DNA of 51,677 bases, taken from assembly GCA_905233685.1 (NCBI GenBank), contig CAJOEZ010000025.1, positions 1 to 51,677 of the forward strand, written 5' to 3'. The DNA comes from an uncultured Bacteroidales bacterium (GTDB lineage Bacteria; Bacteroidota; Bacteroidia; Bacteroidales; F082). Shown here in pieces: positions 9,390 to 18,476 of this stretch. The translations under genes and the position numbers were made by a program. The notes under the pieces were generated by a model, which was not told the DNA's origin, ran no database searches, and saw only the letters and a list, made by a program, of their open reading frames with translations. Position 1 is the stretch's first letter. Each line of letters starts with the position of its first letter.

Positions 9390-11135
9390 TCATCTCACCA
9401 TCCCAATCGGATAAACCCGATAATTCTTGTCGCAATAAGGCGAGCGCTCGTAGAACCAGTTCAGGATTTCATACTGCGAGGGCTGCTTGTCCTTGGGGAA
9501 CGAGGCTTTCCAAGCGTTGAATTGCTCAGCCAAAAACGGGTCGGCGGCGAGCATTTCCTTGGCCATCGGCTCCATCTTGTAGACCTCGAAATACTCCACC
9601 CGCTGAAGGACATTGTTGAAAAAGCCCCACTCGAACAGCGAGCCTTGCATTTCAGGTTCCAAGAGGTTCATTAACAGGCGGATACCGTTTTGCGAAGTCT
9701 TCACCACCGCCGAGCCTTTCGGGAAGGTGACTTCCTTGGTGATTTCCTCTGCATCGAAGCGTGTCACACGGCATCGGCCCTCGGATGGCCTTGGTGCAAA
9801 CTCCACATTGTCAAAGCGATAGGTGTTGACTTTCAAAGTTTTTTCGGATTTCAAAAGGTTCATTTCAAAGCCGTGTGCTTTGACGATGTCAATGACCTCT
9901 GTGTATTGTGCGGGAATGATGTATTCCTCGGGCACGGCGAGAGTCTTTTCGGGGCGGGTGGCGCGGAAGCGCATTGTGCGGCGTGTTTCGGGGCGGGTGG
10001 TGTCGTAGGCATAGTACCAGCCTCCTGTGATGTCGCTGCGCACCGTGTCGAAATGATACCCCAAGAAATCCGTCCAAAGCGTGTCGTTCAGGTCGGACTG
10101 CATATTGATAGGTATTTCCTTGAGAGTCAGGTCGTTTTTCTTGGCTTCAGCGAGAGCGTTCTTGAAGCTTTCTTTGTTGTCGCAGATGATTCTCAGCGTC
10201 TCGACAATCATGTGGTACGACGACAAAACGCGGTCTTTGTAAGGCTTCAGCATGTGTGTTTCGAGCAGAATACCGGGGCAGTTGCGCGCCGTGGTGTATG
10301 CTTCCGAAAACATGGCCGAGAAGCTCTCGTCGAAAAGGGCCGCCGTCGGGTCGCCCCAAGGGTGAAACTCGATGTAGCGCGTGATAGGCATATTCCAATT
10401 AGTCATCGAAGTCCTGATTTTCGGCTCCCAAACGCGACTCAGCCAATAGCTGATGTTGGGGTCATAGTTGCCAAAATCCTCGATAGAGTAAGTCGTGACA
10501 TATTGGTAATCAGCACCATCTGTGGCGTGGGTGTCGAAAAACAGGTCGGGTTGCCAGCGGTTGAACATCTCGACGAAGCCGCGCAGTTCGGGCGTGTCAA
10601 GCTTGGTGAAGTCGCGGTTGAGGTTGAATCCGTTCGCGTTCACGCGCCAACCCATCTGCTTCGGGCCGTTCTGGTTGATGCGGTTGAAAGGGGAGAAGTT
10701 AGCCAATCCGTCGGGACTCAACACGGGGATGAACAGGAAGGAAAAGTCCTTCAAAAGGTCGCCGTTCTCCCTGCCTCTCAGCATGTTTCGGATGAGCAGG
10801 AACATGGCATCCTTGCCGTTTGGCTCGCCCGGATGGATGCACGACTCGACCAAAATGATGGTTTTGCCGCTTTTGCGGATTTTCTTGGGCTTGGTGTAGC
10901 CGTTCTCGTCGACAATCAACAGTGGCACTTCGCGGCCTTGGGCGGTCGTGGCGATGATTTGGTAATGTACCTCTTTGAATTGTTTGGCCAACAGTTTCGC
11001 GTAGGCGATGGTGCCATCGTAATCATCTGTCTCCAAGCAGTTTGACTTCTCGAAAGTGGTGGTCAGGTCGGCTTCCTTGTTGTTGCAGGCGGCCAGAAAG
11101 AACAAGGCCAATAAAAGCGGTAATAGTTTTTTCAT
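9390..11135 (-). CDS. M14-family zinc carboxypeptidase lipoprotein
   Basis: 581 residues from the ATG at 11135. A further 25 in-frame codons upstream cross the promoter, so the longer start is rejected. Lipoprotein signal MKKLLPLLLALFFLAAC. M14 zinc ligands: the HxxE in CIHPGEPNG and a later His in FDTHATDG. LLETHMLKPYK carries the likely catalytic Glu. The family removes residues from peptide C-termini, here probably in the periplasm or at the outer membrane. Convergent with nrdG (32 bases) and divergent from the ROK kinase. Confidence 0.88.
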   Translation of the reverse strand: MKKLLPLLLALFFLAACNNKEADLTTTFEKSNCLETDDYDGTIAYAKLLAKQFKEVHYQIIATTAQGREVPLLIVDENGYTKPKKIRKSGKTIILVESCIHPGEPNGKDAMFLLIRNMLRGRENGDLLKDFSFLFIPVLSPDGLANFSPFNRINQNGPKQMGWRVNANGFNLNRDFTKLDTPELRGFVEMFNRWQPDLFFDTHATDGADYQYVTTYSIEDFGNYDPNISYWLSRVWEPKIRTSMTNWNMPITRYIEFHPWGDPTAALFDESFSAMFSEAYTTARNCPGILLETHMLKPYKDRVLSSYHMIVETLRIICDNKESFKNALAEAKKNDLTLKEIPINMQSDLNDTLWTDFLGYHFDTVRSDITGGWYYAYDTTRPETRRTMRFRATRPEKTLAVPEEYIIPAQYTEVIDIVKAHGFEMNLLKSEKTLKVNTYRFDNVEFAPRPSEGRCRVTRFDAEEITKEVTFPKGSAVVKTSQNGIRLLMNLLEPEMQGSLFEWGFFNNVLQRVEYFEVYKMEPMAKEMLAADPFLAEQFNAWKASFPKDKQPSQYEILNWFYERSPYCDKNYRVYPIGMVR

Positions 11136-11154
11136 GGGTTGAAGATTTAAGCCA

Positions 11155-11187
11155 CAAAAGTATAAATTTTCGGCATCATTCGCCAAA
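11155..11187 (-). promoter_or_regulatory. promoter of M14 peptidase gene
   Basis: On the minus strand TTTG (11184-11187), 21 bases, then TACTTTTG (11155-11162), about 20 bases upstream of the chosen ATG at 11135. Confidence 0.7.
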
Positions 11188-11222
11188 AATCCGTATTTTA
11201 GCCCCTTCAAAACCTCAAAAAC

Positions 11223-12173
11223 ATGAACACTTATTCCATAGGAATCGACATTGGCGGCACCAACACCGACATTGGCTTGGTGCGCGACGACGGCCGCTGC
11301 ATGGCCAAAAAGAACCTCCCGACGAACAAATATTTCGATGCATCCCTTTATGTGTCAGCTATTTGCGAACAAATCAAATGCCTGATGGCCGAAAACAAGG
11401 TTACGGCTATTGACGGCATCGGTATTGCGGCACCGGCGGGGAATTATTATACGGGCTGTATCGAGAACGCCACCAACCTCAACTTCAAGGGAATCATCGA
11501 CTTGCAGAAACTCTTTCACGAACATATCGATGTGCCGGTTGTGGTCTCCAACGACGCCAACGCTGCGGCCTACGGCGAACTCGTTTACGGCGGTGCCAAG
11601 GGCATGAAGAATTTCATCACCTTCACGTTAGGTACGGGCGTGGGCAGCGGCATCGTGGTGGACGGCAAATTAGTGCACGGCAAGACGGGTGGCGCCGGAG
11701 AATTGGGCCACGCCATCCTGATTCCCGAAGGGCGACCCTGCGGCTGTGGACGAAAAGGCTGCTTGGAGACTTATACCTCGGCCACGGGTATCCGCCGCAC
11801 GGCATTGGAAATGATGGAAGCCACCCCTGACTATGTTGGTGCCCTATCACAAGTCAAGCCCGAAGAGCTGACGAGCAAGATGGTGGGCGATGCTGCCAAA
11901 TATGGCGACGTTTTGGCCCTTAGAGTCTTTGAGAAGACAGGCTATTGGTTGGGCATTGCCTTGGCCAACGCCGTGGCATTCAGCGGTCCAGAGGCCATCT
12001 TCCTGATGGGCGGTCCCGTGAAGGCTGGCGAGGTGCTGATGAAACCCGTGCGTGAGTCGTTCAAGAAGCACTTGTGTTTCGTTTACGATGGAAGCGTTGA
12101 TGTCCGTGTCTCCGAACTGCCCGACAACGACGCAGCCATCCTCGGCGCGGCGGCCTTGACGAAAGCCAAGTAG
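11223..12173 (+). CDS. ROK-family sugar kinase (glucokinase-like)
   Basis: 316 residues. The N-terminal phosphate-binding motif is GIDIGGTNTDIGLV, and the ROK signature includes LGTGVGSGIVVDGKL and the zinc motif CGCGRKGCLE (about residues 170-182). Members phosphorylate glucose or another hexose with ATP in the cytoplasm; the substrate cannot be fixed from sequence alone. There is no DNA-binding domain, so it is a kinase rather than a ROK repressor. The methyltransferase gene follows closely, about 28 bases downstream. Confidence 0.9.
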   Translation: MNTYSIGIDIGGTNTDIGLVRDDGRCMAKKNLPTNKYFDASLYVSAICEQIKCLMAENKVTAIDGIGIAAPAGNYYTGCIENATNLNFKGIIDLQKLFHEHIDVPVVVSNDANAAAYGELVYGGAKGMKNFITFTLGTGVGSGIVVDGKLVHGKTGGAGELGHAILIPEGRPCGCGRKGCLETYTSATGIRRTALEMMEATPDYVGALSQVKPEELTSKMVGDAAKYGDVLALRVFEKTGYWLGIALANAVAFSGPEAIFLMGGPVKAGEVLMKPVRESFKKHLCFVYDGSVDVRVSELPDNDAAILGAAALTKAK

Positions 12174-12201
12174 GACTTTATGACATTTGTTAAAAACTAT
12201 A

Positions 12202-13428
12202 ATGCTGCAACATCCTGACCAAATGATAGAAACTCCCCTTTATCCCATCATCAGGCTCAATCCAGGCAAGGACGACGCCTTGCGCCGCTTTCACCCATGG
12301 GTGTTCTCTGGCGCCATCCATAGTGCCGCCGAAGGCCTACAGGCAGGCGACACTGTCACCGTGACCGACTACGACGGCAACATCCTCGGCACCGGCTTTT
12401 GCGAGTCGGACAGCATCGCCGTGAAGATGCTCAGCTTCGAGAACCGCACCATCGACGAAAGGTTTTTCTTGGAGAAACTCAACCTTGCCCTCAACGTGCG
12501 CAAACACATGGGATTGGTCGGCAACCCGCACACCAACTGCTTCCGCCTCATCCATTCCGAAGGCGACGGCTTGGCGGGCCTCATCGTCGATGTCTACGGC
12601 CACACCGCTGTGGTTCAGGCCCAAACTGAAGGCATGGCGCTCCACCTGAACGAAATCGTCAGCGCTCTCAAGCTCGTGCCCGACCTTGGCCTGCAAGCCG
12701 TCTACAACAAAAGTGCCGAGGCCATGCACCGCATGGGCAAGGAAGATGCCGTGATAGAGGATGGTTATCTCTTTGGAAACCAGCTTGATGAAAAGATTTT
12801 GGAGAACGACAGCTTGTATTATCCCAACTGGGAGGAAGGCCAAAAAACGGGCTTTTTCTTGGACCAGCGCGAGAACCGCGAATTGGTGCGCTGTTTTGCG
12901 CAAGGCAAGACCGTGCTCAACGCCTTTGGCTACACGGGCGGCTTCTCGGTTGCGGCGCTGAAGGGCGGAGCAAAGCGTGCCGTCACCGTCGACGCGTCAA
13001 AGAAAGCCATGGCGATGGCAGAAGCCAACCTCGAACTGAACGGCTATTCGAAAGAGGAAAACCCATGCTATGTGGCTGACATGAAAGACTATGTGACCAA
13101 CATGCGCAACGGTGCCTTCGACCTCATCATCCTTGACCCACCGGCTTTCGCCAAACGGCACAACGACCGCCACCGTGGCTTGGGGGGCTACCGTTTCATC
13201 AACGCGGAAGCCATCAAACGGGTGGCCAAGGGAGGACTGGTTTTCACCTTCAGCTGCTCGCAGGCCGTCGACAAAGCCACGTTCCAGGGCATCGTCACCG
13301 CCGCCGCGATAGAAGCCAAGCGTAACGTGCGCATCATCGACCAGCTATCGCAGCCCGCCGACCATCCTATCAACATTTTCCACCCCGAAGGTGCCTACCT
13401 GAAAGGCCTGGTGCTGATGGTGGAGTAA
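12202..13428 (+). CDS. class I SAM-dependent rRNA methyltransferase, RlmI-like
   Basis: 408 residues from the ATG at 12202; a TTG at 12187 and an ATG at 12223 are alternatives. An N-terminal PUA domain (HPWVFSGAI, then GDTVTVTDYDG) is followed by a Rossmann methyltransferase domain with FGYTGGFSVAALKGG, the catalytic-type DLIILDPPAF and FTFSCSQ. This layout matches RlmI/RlmK-type 23S rRNA cytosine methylases. Probably co-transcribed with the ROK kinase; ends 3 bases from the convergent PspC gene. Confidence 0.88.
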   Translation: MLQHPDQMIETPLYPIIRLNPGKDDALRRFHPWVFSGAIHSAAEGLQAGDTVTVTDYDGNILGTGFCESDSIAVKMLSFENRTIDERFFLEKLNLALNVRKHMGLVGNPHTNCFRLIHSEGDGLAGLIVDVYGHTAVVQAQTEGMALHLNEIVSALKLVPDLGLQAVYNKSAEAMHRMGKEDAVIEDGYLFGNQLDEKILENDSLYYPNWEEGQKTGFFLDQRENRELVRCFAQGKTVLNAFGYTGGFSVAALKGGAKRAVTVDASKKAMAMAEANLELNGYSKEENPCYVADMKDYVTNMRNGAFDLIILDPPAFAKRHNDRHRGLGGYRFINAEAIKRVAKGGLVFTFSCSQAVDKATFQGIVTAAAIEAKRNVRIIDQLSQPADHPINIFHPEGAYLKGLVLMVE

Positions 13429-13431
13429 AGC

Positions 13432-13641
13432 TTATTGGTTCGGCTCTGGCAACTGCTTTTGCTGGGGCACGATGAGAGCACAGATGATGTAGGCCAGCAG
13501 GCCCGCGCCACCGCAGAAAGTAAAGATGACCCACAGCACACGTACTATGGTGGGGTCCACTTCAAAGTATTCACCTAAGCCGCCGCACACGCCGCAGAGC
13601 TTCTTGTCGGCTATCGAACGATAGAGTTTCTTGTTGTTCAT
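13432..13641 (-). CDS. PspC-domain small membrane protein
   Basis: 69 residues from the ATG at 13641. An upstream in-frame ATG (13728) would put the promoter inside the gene and is rejected. PspC pattern LCGVCGGLGEYFEVDPTIVR followed by one transmembrane helix. PspC proteins respond to envelope stress in enterobacteria; the role of stand-alone Bacteroidota copies is not defined. Monocistronic. Confidence 0.88.
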   Translation of the reverse strand: MNNKKLYRSIADKKLCGVCGGLGEYFEVDPTIVRVLWVIFTFCGGAGLLAYIICALIVPQQKQLPEPNQ

Positions 13642-13666
13642 TTTGCTTTTGTTTAAATTTCGGGCG

Positions 13667-13674
13667 CAAAAATA
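13667..13674 (-). promoter_or_regulatory. -7 element of the pspC-like gene
   Basis: TATTTTTG on the minus strand 26 bases upstream of the chosen ATG, with a TTG about 22 bases further upstream. Confidence 0.55.
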
Positions 13675-13710
13675 AACACTTTCCCGTTTTTTTGCCCAAA
13701 AAACGCCGCA

Positions 13711-13744
13711 TTTTTGTTTGCTTTCCATGTTTTTCCTAAATTTG
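13711..13744 (+). promoter_or_regulatory. promoter of the oxidoreductase gene
   Basis: TTTTTG at 13711-13716 and TAAATTTG at 13737-13744 with 20 bases between, 34 bases upstream of the ATG at 13779. Confidence 0.68.
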
Positions 13745-13778
13745 CGGTCGCTTTTTACGACTCAAAAATTCATTCTAT

Positions 13779-16700
13779 ATGTACAAAATCGAAAAACACC
13801 CCATTTTGGACATCCCGCAAGAAGACCTTGTGGAGTTCAAATATGAAGGCAAGACCGTTAAGGGTCAGCGTGGTAAGACCATCGCCGCCGCCCTTCACCA
13901 AGCCGGCTATCCCGTTCACAGCCACAGCCTTGACGGACGCAACCGAAGCCTCAACTGCGGTATCGGCAAGTGCGGCGCCTGCGAAATGCTCGTTGACGGT
14001 GTCGTGCGCCGTATCTGCATCACCAAAGTCGATGGCGTGAAGGAAGTACGCAGCATCGACAAGGAAGCCAACATCCTTCCCGAACCGAAGGAGCAGCAGC
14101 ATCGCGAAGTGAAGATCTACAAGACCCAAGTGGCCATCATCGGCGCGGGTCCGGCGGGATTGGCCTGCCGTGAGCAACTCAACGCCTTCGGTATCAGCAA
14201 CATCGTGGTCGACAACAACGCCAGCATCGGCGGACAGTTCAATATGCAGACCCACCAGTTTTTCTTCTTCGAGAAAGAGAAGAAATTCGGCGGAATGCGT
14301 GGCTTCGACATCGCCAAGACCCTTGCCGGCGACAACCACGAAGGCATTTTGCTGAACAACACTGTTTGGGACCTGCTTGAAGGCGGTCGTGTGGCCATCA
14401 AAAACATCGTCACTGGTGAAATTGGCTACATCGACGCGCAGCATCTCGTTGTTGCCACGGGTGCCGTGCCCTTCATGCCGACCTTCGAGAACGACGACGT
14501 GCCGGGCGTTTACACCGCTGCCGTGTTCCAGAAGATGATGAACCAAGAGCACACCTTATTAGGTAAGAAAGTCCTCACCGTGGGCGCGGGCAACATCGGC
14601 TACCTGACTTCCTACCAGGGAATGCAGGCCGGTGCCACCATCAAGGCCATCATCGAGGCCATGCCCCGCGAGGGCGGTTTCCCCGTGCAGGCCAACCGTG
14701 TGCGCCGCTTAGGTATCCCGATTATGACGGGCTATGTCTTGATTCGCGCCATCCCGAATGCCGACTATACGGGCATCACGGGAGCCGTCATCGCCAGATG
14801 CGAGAACTTCAAAGCCATTCCCGGAACTGAACAAGTCATCGACGACATCGACATTATCAATATTTGCACGGGCCTCATTCCCGACAGCCAACTGTTGGTG
14901 AAAGGCCGCGAGGTCTTTGGCCTTAACACCTACGGTGCCGGCGATGCCATCCGCATCGGTGAAGGCACAAGTGCCGTTTTGCGCGGCAAGCAGGTGGCCT
15001 ACGAGGTGGCCCAAGCCATCGGTGTGCGCTTCAACTACGACGATTATTTGGAGATTTCGCGTCAATATATCGACTCGCAACAGCACCCTGTCCGTCTGTT
15101 GGAGAAGCCTAACCTGCCCACGCCTGAGCGTATGCAGCAGAAGGCTTTCGTGCAGGCCGACTGCCTCTACGGCTTCGCTTGCAACCCTTGCTCGTTCAGT
15201 TGCCCGCAAGGCGCCATCACCAAGCCTTCCACCAACAGCACGCCTACCATCGACTACAACAAGTGCATCGGCTGTATGCTGTGCGTTTCGAGTTGCCCGG
15301 GCTTGGCCATCTTCGGCTACGACGTGCAGAAATCGACGTGCTTCCTGCCCATCGAGTACGAAGCCCAGGAAGGCGCAGAGGTGTATCTCGTTGATAACGA
15401 CGGCCAGAAGATTGGCGAAGGTGTCATCGAGAAGATCCTCAAGAAGTCGAACAAGACTAATGTGGCGAGGGTTGTGGCCCGTTCTTCGCGTCCTTCCGGT
15501 GAAGCAAGCCGCGTGTTTGAACTGACGGATGTCAGGGGCTTCATCCTGAAAGACCGTTACAATGCCAATAAAGAACTCACCACTCCCATCTCACAAAAGA
15601 AGATGGCCGAAGGCGAGGCCGAGACCTACGTCTGCCATTGCGAAGACATCAAACTCGACCGCGTGCTGCGCGTTATCGGCAACCGTAAGACCATTTCTGT
15701 GGATGAGTTGAAGCACATCACCCGTATGGGCATGGGTCCATGCCGTGGCAAGCGTTGCATTCCGCGTGCCCGTCAGATTCTGCGTTCCTATGGCATCGAA
15801 TTGGTTGGCGACGCCACGCCGCGTGCCCCGCTGTCGAACCAAGTCAGCCTCGGCGACCTCTACAACCCGCACACCAAAGAGACCTTCATCTTCCCCGAAA
15901 TGAACGGTGTGAAGAAGGAGCAAGTCGAAGTGTTCATCGCGGGTGGCGGTATTGCTGGTAGCGCCTTGTTCCGTTACTTCTCGGAAGCCGGCAAAAAGCC
16001 CGTGATGATCAACTACAGCCGTGGCGCTTCGTGGCGTTGCATCGGTGGCGGTCGTCCGGCCTTCTCCAACCCCGACATTGCCGACATCGCCGTGCACAAC
16101 CACGAAATTTTCAAGAAGATGCAGGCCGAGCACAACATCAACTACCACCTGACACACTATGTCAATCTGGTGCATGATGAAGCCACCTATAATTCCTTGG
16201 ATGCTTCACGCGCTTGGAGCGATGCCTATATGATTGAGCGCAAGGACTTCAAGAAGGAGATTTCGCCGCTTTGGGATGATACCAAGACCACTTACAGCCA
16301 CGCCCTCATCACCCGCGACTGCTGGCAAGCCACGCCCGGCCGCGTCATCGACTACATCCGCTGGATTGGCGTGCAACATGGCGGTCGCTACTTCGAGGAC
16401 TGCGAGTTGCTTCATGTGCAGAAGGTCAGTGGGCACTATGTCACCTTGGTGCGCACCCACGAAGGCGAGTTCATTGAATATACCTGCGACCACTTCGTCA
16501 ATGCCATGGGTTGGGGTGCCGAGAAGTTCAACGACATGCTGGGCTTGGACACCGGACTCTATCCCGTCAAGCACCAGGCCTTCATCACACGCCGTCTGCC
16601 CATGATGGGACCCAACGGAGGCCCGTTGGACATGATCATCGACCGTCGTCACTACAAGGGTTTCAGTGCCGTCTATGGACAGCAGTGGGCACACACTGGT

Positions 16701-17048
16701 CAAATCATCGGCTGCGCCTCGCCTGACACTGATGCCTACGAGGCACGCCAGAACATCAAGTACAACAGCAAGGAGTTCTTGGAGATTGTCTCTGAGGTCT
16801 TTGCCGAATGGATTCCCAACTTGGGCGAAGTGAGCTTCTTGGCTTGCTGGGCTGGCCGTTACACCGAGCCGCGCTACATCGTCGACCCGGAGGTCGGCCT
16901 CTGCACCGGCTTGCGCGGCCACGGCTTCATGCTGGGTCAATATCTTGCCAAACTGTATGTCGATAAGTACCTTGGCAAGGAGGTACCCGGCTACATGAAG
17001 GACCTCGCCTTGAGTGGCAAGGGCTTGAGCGAAAATGCTTTCAAATAG
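13779..17048 (+). CDS. multidomain Fe-S/FAD oxidoreductase (HcnABC / sarcosine-oxidase-like fusion)
   Basis: 1089 residues with five recognisable parts. (1) A [2Fe-2S] ferredoxin, Cys60, 65, 68 and 80 (NCGIGKCGACE). (2) A pyridine-nucleotide-disulfide oxidoreductase with GAGPAGLA (about 120) and a second Rossmann motif GAGNIGYL (about 268). (3) Two [4Fe-4S] motifs (CNPCSFSCP and CIGCMLCVSSCP, about 465-506). (4) A BFD-like [2Fe-2S] site, CHCED and GPCRGKRC (about 617-660). (5) A DAO/glycine-oxidase-like FAD domain with AGGGIAGSAL (about 720) to the end. Related enzymes (HcnABC, OoxAB, SoxAB) oxidise a secondary amine or amino acid using separate subunits. Here all are in one chain. The substrate is unknown. 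It has its own promoter and a strong terminator, so it is a single-gene unit. Confidence 0.85.
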   Translation: MYKIEKHPILDIPQEDLVEFKYEGKTVKGQRGKTIAAALHQAGYPVHSHSLDGRNRSLNCGIGKCGACEMLVDGVVRRICITKVDGVKEVRSIDKEANILPEPKEQQHREVKIYKTQVAIIGAGPAGLACREQLNAFGISNIVVDNNASIGGQFNMQTHQFFFFEKEKKFGGMRGFDIAKTLAGDNHEGILLNNTVWDLLEGGRVAIKNIVTGEIGYIDAQHLVVATGAVPFMPTFENDDVPGVYTAAVFQKMMNQEHTLLGKKVLTVGAGNIGYLTSYQGMQAGATIKAIIEAMPREGGFPVQANRVRRLGIPIMTGYVLIRAIPNADYTGITGAVIARCENFKAIPGTEQVIDDIDIINICTGLIPDSQLLVKGREVFGLNTYGAGDAIRIGEGTSAVLRGKQVAYEVAQAIGVRFNYDDYLEISRQYIDSQQHPVRLLEKPNLPTPERMQQKAFVQADCLYGFACNPCSFSCPQGAITKPSTNSTPTIDYNKCIGCMLCVSSCPGLAIFGYDVQKSTCFLPIEYEAQEGAEVYLVDNDGQKIGEGVIEKILKKSNKTNVARVVARSSRPSGEASRVFELTDVRGFILKDRYNANKELTTPISQKKMAEGEAETYVCHCEDIKLDRVLRVIGNRKTISVDELKHITRMGMGPCRGKRCIPRARQILRSYGIELVGDATPRAPLSNQVSLGDLYNPHTKETFIFPEMNGVKKEQVEVFIAGGGIAGSALFRYFSEAGKKPVMINYSRGASWRCIGGGRPAFSNPDIADIAVHNHEIFKKMQAEHNINYHLTHYVNLVHDEATYNSLDASRAWSDAYMIERKDFKKEISPLWDDTKTTYSHALITRDCWQATPGRVIDYIRWIGVQHGGRYFEDCELLHVQKVSGHYVTLVRTHEGEFIEYTCDHFVNAMGWGAEKFNDMLGLDTGLYPVKHQAFITRRLPMMGPNGGPLDMIIDRRHYKGFSAVYGQQWAHTGQIIGCASPDTDAYEARQNIKYNSKEFLEIVSEVFAEWIPNLGEVSFLACWAGRYTEPRYIVDPEVGLCTGLRGHGFMLGQYLAKLYVDKYLGKEVPGYMKDLALSGKGLSENAFK

Positions 17049-17079
17049 TTGAAAGTTGAAAGTTTATAGTTAAAAGTTA

Positions 17080-17110
17080 GGGCTGTCGCGGTTTGCGGCA
17101 GCCCTTTCTT
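17080..17110 (+). terminator. rho-independent terminator after the oxidoreductase
   Basis: GGGCTGTCGC (17080-17089) pairs with GCGGCAGCCC (17095-17104), followed by TTTCTT. Thirty-two bases past the stop codon. Confidence 0.85.
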
Positions 17111-17138
17111 GTGCTATATCACGGCTTCACCCTCATTC

Positions 17139-17891
17139 TCACAAATAAAGCCTAATCCCTGCTTTGATGTTGAATCGCTGCAAGCCTTCCTTGGAATTGC
17201 CCAAGTCAATGACTTCCTTGTGTGTGCCGTCGTCGTAGGTCACCTTCGACAAAGCACCGATGTAATACGAGGCTTCCGCGCCTATGGCAATATGCTGCGT
17301 AATCCTGAAATCGTAGCCGAGTCCAAGGCCCAAACCCATGGTCTTTCCCGATAATGTGTACTTGTAGCCAAACTCTTCAACACCATCCTTGTAGCCCAGA
17401 TAACCGGCAAGTGCTTCAACATTCAACATGTGCCTGCCGTTTTGCGAATTGGCCGTCAAAGCGCCGAGAGACACGCCAATGAAGGTGATGGAATGGACAT
17501 TGCTTATCGGCCCTTCATAATAGTTGCCTTCATCGTCGTAAGTATAGACGTATGCTGAATTGCTGCTCGAGAATTGGTCGTAGTGCAACCCTAAGGTAAT
17601 CCCGTTTTTGATATTGAACCGTATGCTGGCGCCATAGTCAAAGCCTTGCATGAGCTTTTTCAAATAAGCCTTGTAATCGCCCGAAATGTCGTTGGAAAAC
17701 CTTGCCGTCCTGAAAGCATACCCGCCGTTAAACGCGATTTGGACGTGATACTTTTTGGGAGGGTTTTGTGCGGCTTTCACACTGTCTAATGGCTGTCCCA
17801 TCGGATAAAGCGAGTCGAAATTTTCAGCCGAAACTGTAATGCCTGCCACCAATAGAAGTGCAAACAGGGTGCAAATCTTCAAGTTTTTCAT
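17139..17891 (-). CDS. outer-membrane beta-barrel protein
   Basis: 250 residues. Signal peptide MKNLKICTLFALLLVAGITVSA, then alternating hydrophobic strands (for example GITLGLHYDQFSSSN, MGLGLGLGYDFRI, AIGAEASYYIGAL) ending in AGIRLYL. This matches the small OmpA-/porin-like outer-membrane beta-barrel families of Bacteroidota. No specific function can be given. Separated from the upstream lipoprotein gene by a REP-like repeat, so co-transcription is uncertain. Confidence 0.8.
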   Translation of the reverse strand: MKNLKICTLFALLLVAGITVSAENFDSLYPMGQPLDSVKAAQNPPKKYHVQIAFNGGYAFRTARFSNDISGDYKAYLKKLMQGFDYGASIRFNIKNGITLGLHYDQFSSSNSAYVYTYDDEGNYYEGPISNVHSITFIGVSLGALTANSQNGRHMLNVEALAGYLGYKDGVEEFGYKYTLSGKTMGLGLGLGYDFRITQHIAIGAEASYYIGALSKVTYDDGTHKEVIDLGNSKEGLQRFNIKAGIRLYL

Positions 17892-17931
17892 ATTCCATTG
17901 ATTTTTAAATTGTTATTCCAATTTCTTGTTT

Positions 17932-17970
17932 CCGCTTTGCGTCACTGCGAGGAACGAAGCAGTCCAGAGA
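17932..17970. repeat. REP-like repeat, TGCGTCACTGCGAG family (single arm)
   Basis: CCGCTTTGCGTCACTGCGAG followed by GAACGAAGCAGTCCAGAG. Same family as 4416-4505 and 18734-18809 but only one arm is present here. Confidence 0.7.
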
Positions 17971-17981
17971 AACGCACAGAT

Positions 17982-18476
17982 TCACTTAAACATCTCATCT
18001 TTCAAGATAAATGTGTAAGTTCTGCTCTTCAGCTCTTCTCCTTCGGGGTCGCACTTCCAGGCCTCGCGGGTGAAGAAATAGCGCTGGGCATCGGTGGCAT
18101 TCTCAATGTAGCTATAGGTAATGGTAGCGGCACCATCGGAACTGCGGGAGAATCTGACGCTGTCGTATTCCAAAGAAAGGGAATTAAAGGCCAATTCCGT
18201 TGGAACACCTTTCACCCCATGATAAACATAAACGGGAATCTCTTCGTTTTGTCCTTCAGTTGGGGTTGGGTAGAACACAGCGGAGTTTTGCCTAACGAGC
18301 TGGCCCAAGCTCCAAGCTTCAAAAGTGATGGTGTCAACCGTGTTGCCCGGAGTATAAGTGGCGTTGTATCTCACAGACTCTTTAGGTTGACACGAAGTTG
18401 CCACGAAAGACAAACTGAAAGTCATTGCTGCCAAAACCACCAGCAGCGTTCTGGAATTGAATTTTTTGTTGTTCAT
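17982..18476 (-). CDS. putative lipoprotein of unknown function
   Basis: 164 residues. A lipoprotein-like signal ends in SFVATSC (Cys29), followed by a polar, mostly beta-type domain with no motif I recognise. Its stop codon abuts the repeat at 17932-17970. A -7-like TATTTTTG is present on the minus strand at 18525-18532. Neighbour of the beta-barrel gene; a shared envelope role is only a guess. Confidence 0.65.
   Translation of the reverse strand: MNNKKFNSRTLLVVLAAMTFSLSFVATSCQPKESVRYNATYTPGNTVDTITFEAWSLGQLVRQNSAVFYPTPTEGQNEEIPVYVYHGVKGVPTELAFNSLSLEYDSVRFSRSSDGAATITYSYIENATDAQRYFFTREAWKCDPEGEELKSRTYTFILKDEMFK

Noticed and set aside
9690..11045. 451-residue open frame on the + strand
   Set aside because: Shadow of the M14 peptidase; composition and frame show no domain.
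11136..11210. 25-residue N-terminal extension of the M14 peptidase
   Set aside because: It crosses the predicted promoter and puts the signal peptide at an unusual internal position.
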